Shown: positions 1 to 9,981, counted from the first letter of the stretch. The stretch: DNA of 64,000 nt from Aureispira sp050633105 (GCA_050633105.1 JBOEFW010000047.1:32945-96944), one strand, 5' to 3'. A program made the numbers and translations. The notes: generated from the letters alone by a model not told the origin.

Positions 1-2
1 AA

Positions 3-374
3 ATTAACTCTATCTATGTTTCTGCTTTCAAAAAAAAATATACTGAGAGATATAGCGATCTCCTCGCTCTAAAAAATACCCGCCTAGATTTACATCATAA
101 AATAATGTTAGAAAAATTAGATCTTCAATTCACATTAATGTTAGGAAAGAACACCACCAATCTTTTAGAAAAAAAAATAATAAATTTCAAAACATTTCTA
201 AATAAAAAGCGTAGTGAACTAGAAGGAGGAAAAAAGTTAAAGGTTTCTTTAAGCTTTGCAAAATGCATAGAAAGTATGATGACTGGTGATTTAACACTCA
301 AAGAAATAGAAGAAACAGAATTAGCTCTAACAGATAAAATTTGGTTTCTAACAAAAATGTTAGAGAGGAGCTAG
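3..374 (+). CDS. Hypothetical helical protein, 5' end outside the window
   Basis: The first internal ATG is at 105, but the same frame stays open back to position 3 (reading ...NSIYVSAFKKKYTERYSDLL before MLEKLDLQ). The gene therefore probably starts upstream of the window and this is its C-terminal part, ending at the TAG at 372-374. The visible 123 residues are rich in Lys, Glu and Leu and look helical, possibly coiled coil. I recognise no family or catalytic motif. A convergent gene ends 24 bp downstream. Confidence 0.55.
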   Translation: MNSIYVSAFKKKYTERYSDLLALKNTRLDLHHKIMLEKLDLQFTLMLGKNTTNLLEKKIINFKTFLNKKRSELEGGKKLKVSLSFAKCIESMMTGDLTLKEIEETELALTDKIWFLTKMLERS

Positions 375-397
375 GCTCCCCTCTAAAGTATTGATGT

Positions 398-736
398 TTA
401 CTGAATACTAAAATGACCTGAGAAGTTAGAACCATTCTGAACACTTACTTGAGCCTCATAAGCTCCCGCTTGCATTCCTGCAACAGAATAAGTGCAATTT
501 TGCTCATAGCAACCATTTTTTTGATTTATCAGTTCGCCAGAAGAACTATAAATACTCACACCTTCTATTACATCAGAAGGGTCATCTAGAACTACCTTTA
601 GAATCATATCTTCCATTGTAATGACGCCACCTGCAATGTGCGCATTTTGGGGATAAATTTTCTGATTCTCAAATGAGAAAAAAGAAGTTTGGATGCTAGA
701 TAGTGTAACTACAAATACTAAAATTAATTTTTCCAC
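398..736 (-). CDS. Small exported protein with a DUF3244/Por-tail-like beta domain
   Basis: The product is 112 residues. The first ~20 residues (MEKLILVFVVTLSSIQTSFF) form a hydrophobic stretch typical of a Sec signal peptide. The mature part has an all-beta pattern (GVSIYSSSGELI near residue 58 and AGAYEAQVSVQNG near 93) resembling the DUF3244 and Por-secretion-tail folds of Bacteroidota. The start is a GTG: no in-frame ATG lies upstream before a stop, and the next Met would remove the signal peptide. It is probably a small periplasmic or surface protein. Its function is unknown and it has no obvious operon partner. Confidence 0.55.
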   Translation of the reverse strand: MEKLILVFVVTLSSIQTSFFSFENQKIYPQNAHIAGGVITMEDMILKVVLDDPSDVIEGVSIYSSSGELINQKNGCYEQNCTYSVAGMQAGAYEAQVSVQNGSNFSGHFSIQ

Positions 737-760
737 AATTATTATATTTTATTAAATTGT

Positions 761-772
761 GGAAGGCCTTCC
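761..772. repeat. 12-bp perfect palindrome
   Basis: GGAAGGCCTTCC lies just upstream of the small exported protein gene that ends at 398. It could be an operator or simply a chance palindrome. Confidence 0.3.
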
Positions 773-932
773 GATTAATGAAACTGTACAATCTCTTTTT
801 CTTATTTATCGATAGTACAAAGATGGAGTAAGGAAATAATAGCCTAAGGACATGTCTGACGTGTCTTATGAGGACGCGGCAACGAATTATTCATAAATAT
901 TTGACAATAAGTATTTTATGAATTAAAATGAA

Positions 933-2489
933 ATGATGAATATTTTACACAATCTTGCTTTCAAAACCTTTCAACACAATACTTCTTTTATATTCCAAGA
1001 ATCCTCACATCAGTTCGAGCACATCCAAAACACACAAGCCTGTGAAGCTCTTATGGATTCATTGCTCTCTCAATATGAATCACAAGGCGTAGCGCTTGAA
1101 GATGTTTGGGAACAAGTCGGATACATTACCGATTATCCTGAATTTAAAAATGAGTACGACAAAAATATACTTACCAGTTATTTTGAACGGATAGCAAAAG
1201 ATGATGTAGAAATGTATTTTGAACGAGTTGTAGCACTCCAAAATGAAAAAGCAGAGTTTGGCACACTTCAAAACGAAGTGATGCCTGAAAAACCCAGAGA
1301 AATAGAAATGATACCACAAAACACGAGTACCTATGATGTCCTCACAGGTTTATTAGAAGGAAAAGAACCTTTTTATCAAAGCCATCCAGAAGTAAATGAA
1401 GCATATTTGATCGGTGAGCAACCAAAAGACAAAGCAGGATCTATTGTTCTTAATTACGAAAAGCATAACGGAGGATGGGTTCTTACTTCCACTGATCTTG
1501 TACGATTTCACACAGGATATATGCCGACAGTTATTGCAGGACGAGAGTTTAAAGAATTTGGAAATATTACATCTATTCTAGCATATGTAGATAAAGACGG
1601 AATGGAGGGGCTAGACGCGAACTTACCTAATAATGATGTGCTAACAAATATGTCTTTAGAGGAAATCCAAATGCTCATGAGTGAGATTGCGAATACTGAC
1701 CAGGATGAATGGACTACATATCATGGAACGACAGGTGAGAATCCAAAGAACATTGAAAAGGAACCCTATGATGGAGATTATAAAAAAGTTTTGAATGAAA
1801 AATACAGAAGCTTTGAAACTCCATATCATGTGACAATAAGAAATGTAGTAAATGCTCATGTTGATCTTGAAACCAAAACATCTTTAACAATTCCCTACGG
1901 AGAAAACGAAACATATACCTTTGGTCCAATAACACTCTCGTCTATAAATTTTCTCATAGAAGATTTCCAAGCGGGAGGATTTGATAGAATTGTTAAGAAA
2001 TACCCTGACATTGATATTGATAAATTTCCAAAAAACATGAATGACTATTTGTTTGACTGGGAAGCTTCAACTATAGATACAAAAGTTGAACCGCATCCAT
2101 ATAGAGATCTTCCAGATTATCCACAAGAGCGAAAAACTGTTACTCATTTGGATATAAAGCTTGGTGAAGCTCAAGAGCGACCAAATGCAGAAGAGGCTCC
2201 AGAGTATTTTAAAGAAAAAATGAAAGACAATCAATCTGTTCTTGATCATGATTTCTTTGAGGTCGATATTGCCTCTGATTGTGGTTTTGTCATTCTTGAT
2301 AAAAATGGAGATCCGATAGTTATGTATGATAAAAAAACGCTCCACACAGGATATTTAAAACCCCATATTAAAAAAATTATGAAGGAAAAACTATATGGAG
2401 ACCTAGAACTGGTGCAATTAGGCCTCACCGAAGTACAAGAAGGTCGAACAACGCCACAAATAAGAACATTGGTATACCAACAAAAATAA
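933..2489 (+). CDS. Large hypothetical protein (518 aa)
   Basis: The gene starts at tandem ATGs (933 and 936) and encodes a soluble, acidic protein with no signal peptide or membrane segment. The N-terminal ~110 residues are helical. The rest alternates beta and loop stretches (for example GSIVLNYEKHNGGWVLTSTD near residue 170), and a C-terminal part (VDIASDCGFVILDKNGDPIV) again looks like a beta domain. I do not recognise a family. It stands alone, 158 bp before the GmrSD-like nuclease on the same strand, so a shared defence-island origin is possible but unproven. Confidence 0.7.
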   Translation: MMNILHNLAFKTFQHNTSFIFQESSHQFEHIQNTQACEALMDSLLSQYESQGVALEDVWEQVGYITDYPEFKNEYDKNILTSYFERIAKDDVEMYFERVVALQNEKAEFGTLQNEVMPEKPREIEMIPQNTSTYDVLTGLLEGKEPFYQSHPEVNEAYLIGEQPKDKAGSIVLNYEKHNGGWVLTSTDLVRFHTGYMPTVIAGREFKEFGNITSILAYVDKDGMEGLDANLPNNDVLTNMSLEEIQMLMSEIANTDQDEWTTYHGTTGENPKNIEKEPYDGDYKKVLNEKYRSFETPYHVTIRNVVNAHVDLETKTSLTIPYGENETYTFGPITLSSINFLIEDFQAGGFDRIVKKYPDIDIDKFPKNMNDYLFDWEASTIDTKVEPHPYRDLPDYPQERKTVTHLDIKLGEAQERPNAEEAPEYFKEKMKDNQSVLDHDFFEVDIASDCGFVILDKNGDPIVMYDKKTLHTGYLKPHIKKIMKEKLYGDLELVQLGLTEVQEGRTTPQIRTLVYQQK

Positions 2490-2647
2490 ATGAAAGATTA
2501 TGCCTACTCAAATTACAATCTCAGATTAAGACTTCTTTTGGAAAGAAAATAAAAGCTTTCTCGATTTTTAGGAAATTTTTTTTGTATTCATACAATTTTA
2601 TCTAAATTTAAAAATCATACACGCCTTCAAAACCGAGATAGCAGAAA

Positions 2648-4957
2648 ATGTTCCAAATAGATAAAGCATTTAATCCAGAGACACTAAACGTGCATGGATT
2701 TTACCAAAAGCCAGGAGTAGGGTTATACATACCTTTATATCAAAGAGAGTATAGCTGGGATAAGGATAATATTGACCAACTTTTAGATGATGTTACGCAA
2801 GGTATATTTTCCATAACAGAGAACAAGGATGAGATACGCTTTTTAGGAACAGTAATAGCTGTACAAGTACAAGATCAAAGGAGTATATTTCCTATTGATA
2901 AACAAGGACTTCCTTCTTTAATTGAAAACATTATTGATGGCCAGCAACGACTATCAACAATTGCCCTATTTTCTACTCTATTATATCATCATATTTGGGT
3001 GATCCAAAAAAAGATTGAAAAATCAAAGGATGAAAATATTGAAAAGCAAGTTAATGAGACTTGTAACTACTGGAAAAAGAAGTTACTTGATGTTTTCTCC
3101 CTAGACTTACAAAGAGGTACTCCACATAGAAAACCTAAAATAATTCGTGGCAATAAAGACCAGTGGACAAAGGATGGAGATATAAATTCTAGTTATCAGT
3201 CTGATGTAGCTAATTATCTAGCCAATTTCATTAACTATATAGATGATCATTCTAGTATAGATAAGCTGCCCTCTTTCATTCCCCAAACTAGAACGGGGGA
3301 GAATTTAAAAAGAATTGATACTTGGCTCAAAAAAATAGTAATAAAAGCTCATGAAAAACAGACAGAAGAATTTATAACAGCCAATGAAGTTTTGAGTCAA
3401 ATTAAACAAGATTATATTTGGCAGTATGAGCGCCAAGAATTAGAAGAACTGGTCAAAGAAAAGGATTACTCTAGTTCAAAAACACTCAGTGCTCTAGTTT
3501 CTTCATTAGTACAATTGTTTGCCGTTTCACACTACCTCCTAGAAAGATGCTGTTTTACAATTATTAAACCTATGAATGAAGATTGGGCATTTGATATGTT
3601 TCAATCCTTAAATGCAACTGGTACTCCATTAACAGCTATAGAAACATTTAAACCTAGTGTTGTAAATACAGCTACGAATAATAAGCAAGAATTTAAAGGC
3701 TCTGCAATAGAAGAAAGCTTTGAGAAAGTAGATGCTTTGTTTAGTGAAATAACCAGTGCAGCAAGAAAAAGTAGCTTAACTAAAGAATTCTTAACCTCTT
3801 TGGCTCTGACAATTGAGGGAAAAAAATTAAGTAGTCACTTCAGCCAACAACGTAAGTGGTTAACAGACTTGTATGCAAAGGACTGTGGTAGCTATGAAGA
3901 GAAGGAAGCCTTCATCCATTTTTTTGGAGATTATGCAGAATTCTACAAAAAAGTATGGTTAGACTATAAAGGAGAAAATGGATTGCCAATAGATGTCATT
4001 GCATCTCACCCTGATGCAGATTTGGCCTCTGTATTAATTCTCTACTTGAAGGAATCCAATCATAAGATGTCCATTACAATATTAGGACGACTCTATTCTG
4101 ATATTATTCGAGGGAAAACAAATTCTATCCATTTATTTGTGGAAGCCGTGAAAGCAGTTGCAAGATTCTATTCCATTTGGAGATCCTCCCAGTCTAATTC
4201 AGGATTAGATGTTCAGTATAGGAATTTTCTTAAACGCCCTATACGTGAGGATAAGACGGTTATTGTAGAAGATTCAAATGCTTGGTTAGATACTCCTACT
4301 TTAAATGTAGTAAAGCTTGAGCATTATTTTGATGAAATATTGCGTGATAAAAATTTGCTAGATAAGGCCTCATGGAAAAGTAAAGCACTGGTTGCATTGA
4401 AATACAATAAAGCTAAATCCGTTTGTAAGTTAGCTCTGTTTTGTAGTGCCCATAACACTATTGCCGACATGGATAACCTAGGTTTAATGAAAGCTGCAAA
4501 ATCGGGAACATCCAAGTACTTAAACTTATCCCAGTGGATTTCTAAAGATTTAGGGTCAATAGAACATATTGCACCAGAAAAAGGAATAAGCGAATGGGAT
4601 AACAATCTTTATACAGATGAAGAATGGTATCACTCTATTGGCAACTTAACTTTGTTACCGCTCAAAATAAATAGCTCAGCAGGAAATAAAGGCTGGAAAG
4701 AAAAGTACATTTACTATCAATATCTTAGTGAGGGCGATTTGCAACGCCAACAAGAACTTAAACACCAAGCACTCAATCTTGGTGTAACATTAAGTGATAA
4801 AACACTAATATTATTACAAAAGGCCAATTACAATCATCACATATTGCCAATTGTAGCCTTAGGAGAAGATGCTAATTGGGATACAGAATTTGTGCAAAAT
4901 CGTGGTGAGCGGATTTTAGATATTTTTTGGCAATCTTTTTTAGTAAATCATGAGTAG
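2648..4957 (+). CDS. GmrSD-type DUF262/DUF1524 nuclease (type IV restriction-like)
   Basis: A 769-residue protein with the two hallmark domains of the GmrSD family. The N-terminal DUF262 domain (residues ~1-330) has PLYQREYSW near residue 30 and IIDGQQRLST near 95, the ParB/Srx-like DGQQR motif that hydrolyses NTP. The C-terminal DUF1524 domain has an HNH-like nuclease core, IEHIAPEKG near residue 638, followed by SIGNLTLLP near 662 and the NSSAGNKGW region. Characterised relatives restrict phage DNA with modified bases such as glucosyl-hydroxymethylcytosine. Here GmrS and GmrD are one polypeptide, which is common. The next gene on the same strand begins 110 bp downstream. The family call is secure; the substrate is not known. 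Confidence 0.88.
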   Translation: MFQIDKAFNPETLNVHGFYQKPGVGLYIPLYQREYSWDKDNIDQLLDDVTQGIFSITENKDEIRFLGTVIAVQVQDQRSIFPIDKQGLPSLIENIIDGQQRLSTIALFSTLLYHHIWVIQKKIEKSKDENIEKQVNETCNYWKKKLLDVFSLDLQRGTPHRKPKIIRGNKDQWTKDGDINSSYQSDVANYLANFINYIDDHSSIDKLPSFIPQTRTGENLKRIDTWLKKIVIKAHEKQTEEFITANEVLSQIKQDYIWQYERQELEELVKEKDYSSSKTLSALVSSLVQLFAVSHYLLERCCFTIIKPMNEDWAFDMFQSLNATGTPLTAIETFKPSVVNTATNNKQEFKGSAIEESFEKVDALFSEITSAARKSSLTKEFLTSLALTIEGKKLSSHFSQQRKWLTDLYAKDCGSYEEKEAFIHFFGDYAEFYKKVWLDYKGENGLPIDVIASHPDADLASVLILYLKESNHKMSITILGRLYSDIIRGKTNSIHLFVEAVKAVARFYSIWRSSQSNSGLDVQYRNFLKRPIREDKTVIVEDSNAWLDTPTLNVVKLEHYFDEILRDKNLLDKASWKSKALVALKYNKAKSVCKLALFCSAHNTIADMDNLGLMKAAKSGTSKYLNLSQWISKDLGSIEHIAPEKGISEWDNNLYTDEEWYHSIGNLTLLPLKINSSAGNKGWKEKYIYYQYLSEGDLQRQQELKHQALNLGVTLSDKTLILLQKANYNHHILPIVALGEDANWDTEFVQNRGERILDIFWQSFLVNHE

Positions 4958-5067
4958 TGTCATAAGGTACACAGAGAAGTATCAATAAATTTTCCTTTAC
5001 CATTTTTGGTTTGGCTTGAATTTTTACATAATGTCTCTGAGAAATAGTTCTAAAGACAAAAGAGAAG

Positions 5068-7566
5068 ATGAAAGAAAATATATCGTTTAATGTATCTGCA
5101 CGAGCAGCAAGACTAATTGGAAGAGAAAATGTAGCAAATGCAGAAGGTGCATTAATTGAGCTAATTAAAAATTGCTACGATGCAGATGCAGACTTTTGCA
5201 TTATATGCATTGATGTTAAATACAAAGCAGTACCTACTTCTATATCGTATAATGAGTATAAGTCATTATCAACTCTTAATTCAAATATCATAGAGCAGTA
5301 TTTTAGTACAGAAAATAATAGATATGAGTTAAGTGACACGATAGATGAATTAAATTTTTCTCAATTAAGAGATTTTTTTCAGAAAGTAGGAAGTATATAC
5401 ATAATCGACAATGGGCATGGAATGGATAGTGATATAATAAAGAACCATTGGATGACTATAGGGACTAACAATAAGGAAATTGATATTACAACAAATAAAG
5501 GGAGAGTTAAGACTGGAGCAAAAGGGATAGGACGATTTGCCTTAGATAGATTGGGAAGTCTAGGACAAATGTGGACAAAAGAAGAAGATGATTCAAAAAC
5601 CTGTTTATGGGAAGTAAATTGGAATGATTTTGAAGCAAAAGGACAAATTCTAGGAAAGATATTTGCCCAGTTATCAAAACAAGAAAATTTTAGTTTTATA
5701 AATTCTGTAAAAGAAATAATCGGAGACCAACAAGATGAAAGCGTAGATTTTTTATTAAAAAAATGGATTACAAATTCTGGGACTATAATTAAAATTAGCT
5801 CTCTTAGAGACTTATGGGGAACGGTTAATGTAAAAAAACTACACCAGAATTTATCAATGTTAATTCCACCAAAAGAAGAAAGAATATTTGATATTTTAGT
5901 GCTTGATTCTTTATCCAAAAACTCTCTAGGACTAGTTCAAGCTCCCTCATATGACGACTTTGATTACAAAATACAAGCAACTTGTAAGGATCAATTAGTT
6001 ACTTTGACAATTTACAGAGATGAATTTCGTGTCGATGAGTTTATAGAAAATGATTTTTTTCTAACTCATAAAAACATCAAGAAAAAAGAACAATACTCGA
6101 AAGAGGTTTTTGCAAATGGAAAATATCAAGTAACAAGAAAATTAAGCGAATATGCTATAGGTTCAATTGAAGCTGGACATAGTGATTTGTTAGAAGGAAT
6201 TGGTGATTTTGATTTTACTTTTTACTTTTTAAAACGAGCACTTTCTAAAAAAGATTCAGAAAAATATAAACAAAAAAGCATAAACTCTTCTCGTAGAACA
6301 CAATGGTTAAAGGGATTTAGAGGAATTAGAATATTTAGAGATAATTTTAGAGTAAGACCATATGGTGAAAAAGACACTAGTTCTTTTGATTGGTTGGATT
6401 TAGGTCTAAGAGCTTCTAGTGCAACAAGTCAACCCTCTTTGTCTGGTTGGAAAGTAAGACCAAACATGGTGTCAGGAATTATTAACATATCTAGACTTAG
6501 TAATTTATTTTTTGCTGACAAATCAAGTAGAGAAGGATTACAAGAAAATGCTGTGTTCTCATTATTTAAAGAGGTTATAGTCAACATAATCAAGGAGTTT
6601 GAAAAAGACCGTTACCCAATCATGAAAGCTCTTGCAGATTTAGCTGCTAATAATAATGAGATAGAAGAAAACAAGAATAAAGCTGATAATATTGCTAAAT
6701 CGCATAAAAAGAATTCAAACAATAAAAAAACGCAAGTAGAGCTAGAGGAAGAAAAAGAGGTATTAATTGATGCCTATCAAGCAACAAAGGAAGAAAATAA
6801 AGGCTTAGAAAATGAGAACAAAATACTTAGAGCATTAGCTAGCTCTGGGTTAATAGTTTCTGCTTTCACACATGAATTGAAGACATTACAAAATAACCTT
6901 TCTGATAGAATGGATGAGCTTGTAGAATTAACGAAGGCTGTTACAGACCCTAACACCATTAGACAACTTCCTGAATACAAAAATCCTTTTATACTAATTG
7001 ATGATGTAAAGGAAGATGATTCAAGGTTGAAACTATGGTTAGAGTTTGCAATAGATTCAATAAAGAAAGATAAAAGAAGAAGGAAAAAAGTAGAGCTAAT
7101 TACCTATTTTAAACGACTTGAAAGGAACTGGTCAGCAATATTAAGTGCTAAACAAGTCGATCTAGTATTAAATACGGGCATTTGGGAAGAAATATACTGG
7201 AAAGGTTATACAATTGATTTAGACTCAATATTTAATAACTTAATTGTTAATTCAACAGAAGCATTTAAGAGGAGGGGGTTTAAATCAAACAATAGAAAAA
7301 TAACTATAGAAATTAACAGAACAAGCGATGTAGTAGAAATAACTTACTCTGATAATGGTCCAGGTCTAGATGAAGATATCAAAGAACCTAATGATATTTT
7401 AGAATTCAACTTTACAACAAAAAGAAATGACATTGGTGAAGTTATTGGAACAGGTATTGGAATGTGGCTAGTCAATTCGGTAATCAATGACTACAATGGC
7501 CAATTACTTTTTCAAGTATCACGTCCAGGCTTTAGAGTAAAATTAATTATACCTGTCCTAAAATAA
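5068..7566 (+). CDS. Hsp90/MORC-like ATPase fused to a histidine-kinase module
   Basis: An 832-residue protein with two GHKL ATPase modules. The N-terminal one is Hsp90/MORC-like: N-box ELIKNCYDADAD near residue 31, G1 box DNGHGMD near 113 and GAKGIGRFALDRLG near 149. A charged coiled coil (about 520-590) leads to a DHp-like helix with a candidate phospho-accepting His in SAFTHELKT near 599. It ends in a histidine-kinase HATPase: NLIVNSTEAFK near 723, DNGPGLD near 761 and GTGIGMWLV near 793. The receiver gene starts 8 bp after the stop and an HNH nuclease follows, so the three form an operon. I infer a sensor that detects infection through the MORC-like half and phosphorylates the receiver. 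Its layout recalls Detocs, but the sensor architecture differs. Confidence 0.85.
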   Translation: MKENISFNVSARAARLIGRENVANAEGALIELIKNCYDADADFCIICIDVKYKAVPTSISYNEYKSLSTLNSNIIEQYFSTENNRYELSDTIDELNFSQLRDFFQKVGSIYIIDNGHGMDSDIIKNHWMTIGTNNKEIDITTNKGRVKTGAKGIGRFALDRLGSLGQMWTKEEDDSKTCLWEVNWNDFEAKGQILGKIFAQLSKQENFSFINSVKEIIGDQQDESVDFLLKKWITNSGTIIKISSLRDLWGTVNVKKLHQNLSMLIPPKEERIFDILVLDSLSKNSLGLVQAPSYDDFDYKIQATCKDQLVTLTIYRDEFRVDEFIENDFFLTHKNIKKKEQYSKEVFANGKYQVTRKLSEYAIGSIEAGHSDLLEGIGDFDFTFYFLKRALSKKDSEKYKQKSINSSRRTQWLKGFRGIRIFRDNFRVRPYGEKDTSSFDWLDLGLRASSATSQPSLSGWKVRPNMVSGIINISRLSNLFFADKSSREGLQENAVFSLFKEVIVNIIKEFEKDRYPIMKALADLAANNNEIEENKNKADNIAKSHKKNSNNKKTQVELEEEKEVLIDAYQATKEENKGLENENKILRALASSGLIVSAFTHELKTLQNNLSDRMDELVELTKAVTDPNTIRQLPEYKNPFILIDDVKEDDSRLKLWLEFAIDSIKKDKRRRKKVELITYFKRLERNWSAILSAKQVDLVLNTGIWEEIYWKGYTIDLDSIFNNLIVNSTEAFKRRGFKSNNRKITIEINRTSDVVEITYSDNGPGLDEDIKEPNDILEFNFTTKRNDIGEVIGTGIGMWLVNSVINDYNGQLLFQVSRPGFRVKLIIPVLK

Positions 7567-7573
7567 ATGACAA

Positions 7574-8224
7574 ATGACAGAAGAATATAAACATAAGATA
7601 CTTTTTATAGATGAAGATAAGGCACAACTTAGAAGATTTAGTAGGTATGTAAGTAACTACCCTAGCTTTGATTTATTAGCAATAGATCCTCCACCAGAAC
7701 CACAAGATGTAGTTTCTTTGTTAGACGAAGAAAAGATAGATGCTGTTATATGCGATTTTGATTTAAGAGAAAAGCAAGATGTGGATTACTATGGAGACGA
7801 GGTTATTGATGAAATTTTAAAGTATAGGCCACATTTTCCCGTATTTATCTTCACAAGTCATGAAGGAGATGCCTTAGCTCGAACTTCAAGTGTACATTAT
7901 ATTTACGATAAAAATCTCATGGGGAATAACCAAAATAATTTTATTTTTCTAGATAGAGTTAAACAAGAAATTAAAAATTATTCAAAGTTAATTGATAATT
8001 TAAAAGAAGAATTTTTCTTTTTAAAAGAAAAACTGCGAGGAAAACCTCTATCAATAAAGGAGCAAGAACGCCTTATAGAACTTGATGGCTTCATTGAACG
8101 AATAGCAGGAGGAGTTGGGCAATCTATACCACAGCACATAAAAGAGGATCAAAATAATAAATTAAATATATTAATCAGTTCCACTCAAAAAATACTAGCA
8201 GCAATAAAGAGTCAAAATAAATAA
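7574..8224 (+). CDS. Receiver-domain protein (response regulator without a DNA-binding domain)
   Basis: A 216-residue protein. Residues ~1-125 form a receiver domain with the expected acidic pair in LFIDEDK (11-16), the phospho-acceptor Asp at residue 61 in AVICDFDL, the conserved Thr in FIFTSH (about 93) and the Lys in YIYDKN (about 113). The remaining ~90 residues are helical and charged, with no HTH or enzyme motif. It is flanked by 7 bp on the kinase side and 2 bp on the nuclease side, so the three genes are almost certainly co-transcribed. The likely role is relaying phosphorylation from the upstream kinase to the HNH nuclease. The relay is inference; the domain call is secure. Confidence 0.85.
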   Translation: MTEEYKHKILFIDEDKAQLRRFSRYVSNYPSFDLLAIDPPPEPQDVVSLLDEEKIDAVICDFDLREKQDVDYYGDEVIDEILKYRPHFPVFIFTSHEGDALARTSSVHYIYDKNLMGNNQNNFIFLDRVKQEIKNYSKLIDNLKEEFFFLKEKLRGKPLSIKEQERLIELDGFIERIAGGVGQSIPQHIKEDQNNKLNILISSTQKILAAIKSQNK

Positions 8225-8226
8225 AC

Positions 8227-8841
8227 ATGCTTAGACCAAATACTCCTGTAAGAACTCACAAGAAGAGATACGTGAGATATAGAACATATAAAAAATACCT
8301 AAGAAAAGATTTTAATGATAGGTGTGGTTATTGTGATGGTCTTATTTCTTGGATGGGAGGATATAGAGCATTTCATATTGATCATTTTGTTCCATGGAAA
8401 CGATTTAATGTGAGCCATTCACATCTTAACCTTAAGTTAGATTATAATAACTTAGTATTTTCTTGTCCATATTGTAATACTCATAAGGCCGCAAAATGGC
8501 CAACAGGAGATCCTTATGTTCACAATGATAATATCAATGGATTTATAGATCCCTGTGATGCAACTTATAACAGCTCTTTTTCTCGTAATTCAGAAGGAGA
8601 AATAGTACCATTAAACTGTGTTGCGAAGTATATGCATAAAGAATTATGTTTAGGTCTTGAAAGACATAGTTTAAATTGGAAAATAGAATCTTTAATTAAA
8701 CTGAAGTACGAATTAAAAGAGGAAATAGAGAGTGGAAATTATAGCCCTAAAACATTAATGTGTTTAAGACAACAATACAACTTAGTCAATGAAGCTATTG
8801 TAGAGGTTATAGAGGTATTTAGAGAATTAGAATTAAACTAG
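8227..8841 (+). CDS. HNH endonuclease, probable effector of the kinase-receiver operon
   Basis: A 204-residue protein with a clear zinc-bound HNH nuclease fold: CGYC near residue 33, HIDHFVPWKRF near 52, then NNLVFSCPYCN near 75-84. The family cleaves DNA using the His-Asn-His site with a divalent metal. The C-terminal ~90 residues are helical and may mediate partner contact. The start lies 2 bp after the receiver stop, so it is the third gene of the operon. By context it is the DNA-damaging output. It converges with the PAPS-reductase gene, leaving only 14 bp between stops and no obvious terminator. Confidence 0.85.
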   Translation: MLRPNTPVRTHKKRYVRYRTYKKYLRKDFNDRCGYCDGLISWMGGYRAFHIDHFVPWKRFNVSHSHLNLKLDYNNLVFSCPYCNTHKAAKWPTGDPYVHNDNINGFIDPCDATYNSSFSRNSEGEIVPLNCVAKYMHKELCLGLERHSLNWKIESLIKLKYELKEEIESGNYSPKTLMCLRQQYNLVNEAIVEVIEVFRELELN

Positions 8842-8855
8842 AAGGATTGCATAAA

Positions 8856-9980
8856 TCAAATAAAACAAGCAGCACAACCTTCGCCTTCCGTATCATCCAA
8901 TATATCAGATAGTAAATCAGATTTAGATTTGTTTTTATTACGTTGCATTCGGAGGTAGTGTTCTTTTTTTATGCTCACAATTCGTTCAGAACGGGAAAGT
9001 TCTTCTAAGGTTTCACTATCCATCCAAGAATACCCTTCTTTTTCATATTCCATGGCCTCTAGAAACAACTTAGGATGTGTTTCATAGAGCCAAACCCATT
9101 CAATTTTTTGTTGAAAAAAGCAGAAGAAACACCCAGAGCGACTTCGAGAATAGTACCCTGTTTTTAATTCTCCCTCTATCTCTACATGATATTCTTTTAA
9201 CTCATAATAAGCAGGTACGCCCACTGTTTCTCTCAAAATTTGAAAAATATCTTCTCGAACTAAGATGTCTTCATTTTCAACTAAAGGAAAGGAGTCTGCA
9301 TGACTCAAGGGATAGTCTGTTGTTTTCAAGAAGGCAAAAACAACCCTATTGAACTCTTTTATACCAAGTTCTAAAAGCGTATCTAGTTTTTGAGGTTGTG
9401 TAAAACGAGAGGATAAGGGTTGCTGTACAACTTCTATGATTCTCTTTAATTTTGTTGACTGGCTGTACTCCTCATATAATTTAGTGATAAAAGGAATCTT
9501 ATTATTCGCTAAAACTTTTTGAATAACATCTTCACTCCAAATATTTTTTCTAAAAGGAAAAATAGACTGGATGTTTGATTTTTTAGAAATATAGCCTTCC
9601 CTTTCTTCATCCCCTCTAATTCCAACATAAGAGATTGTTGGCTGATCAGATGCCATATACTTTTCAAAAGGTTCTAGTTTTAATTTTTTGGTACACCATC
9701 GAGCAGTGGAAGAAGGCAAATACCCCTTGTACACACTTAAAAAGTGATCAAACGAAGATTTCTCTGGAGTATTTTTTGCCGCAACGAGTTTCTTGATTTC
9801 TTTCCCCAGATAGTTTTCTAAACTATCTACTAAATCATAGGTCTCCTGCAATTCATTCCCCGTATCACAAGTATAGTACTCGATATCAAAACTAGGATAT
9901 AATTGACGCATATAGACAGCCAAAGCAGCACTATCTTTCCCTCCTGATATGCCAAGTACATGTTTTACCTTTTGATTCAT
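8856..9980 (-). CDS. PAPS-reductase/DndC-like PP-loop protein
   Basis: A 374-residue member of the PAPS reductase family. The PP-loop LGISGGKDSAAL lies at residues 9-20 and binds ATP. Further family features are YTCDTGNE near 37 and STARWCTKKLK near 90. Cysteine pairs GCFFCFF (about 286) and a C-terminal GCAACFI could bind an iron-sulfur cluster, as in DndC-type enzymes. It is the last gene of a minus-strand operon with the large ATPase (1 bp apart) and the DUF4007 protein. In defence islands such enzymes serve sulfur modification of DNA (Dnd/Ssp) or BREX type 4 (BrxP). No cysteine desulfurase is visible here. A role in DNA or nucleotide modification is inference. Confidence 0.8.
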   Translation of the reverse strand: MNQKVKHVLGISGGKDSAALAVYMRQLYPSFDIEYYTCDTGNELQETYDLVDSLENYLGKEIKKLVAAKNTPEKSSFDHFLSVYKGYLPSSTARWCTKKLKLEPFEKYMASDQPTISYVGIRGDEEREGYISKKSNIQSIFPFRKNIWSEDVIQKVLANNKIPFITKLYEEYSQSTKLKRIIEVVQQPLSSRFTQPQKLDTLLELGIKEFNRVVFAFLKTTDYPLSHADSFPLVENEDILVREDIFQILRETVGVPAYYELKEYHVEIEGELKTGYYSRSRSGCFFCFFQQKIEWVWLYETHPKLFLEAMEYEKEGYSWMDSETLEELSRSERIVSIKKEHYLRMQRNKNKSKSDLLSDILDDTEGEGCAACFI

Positions 9981-9981
9981 C

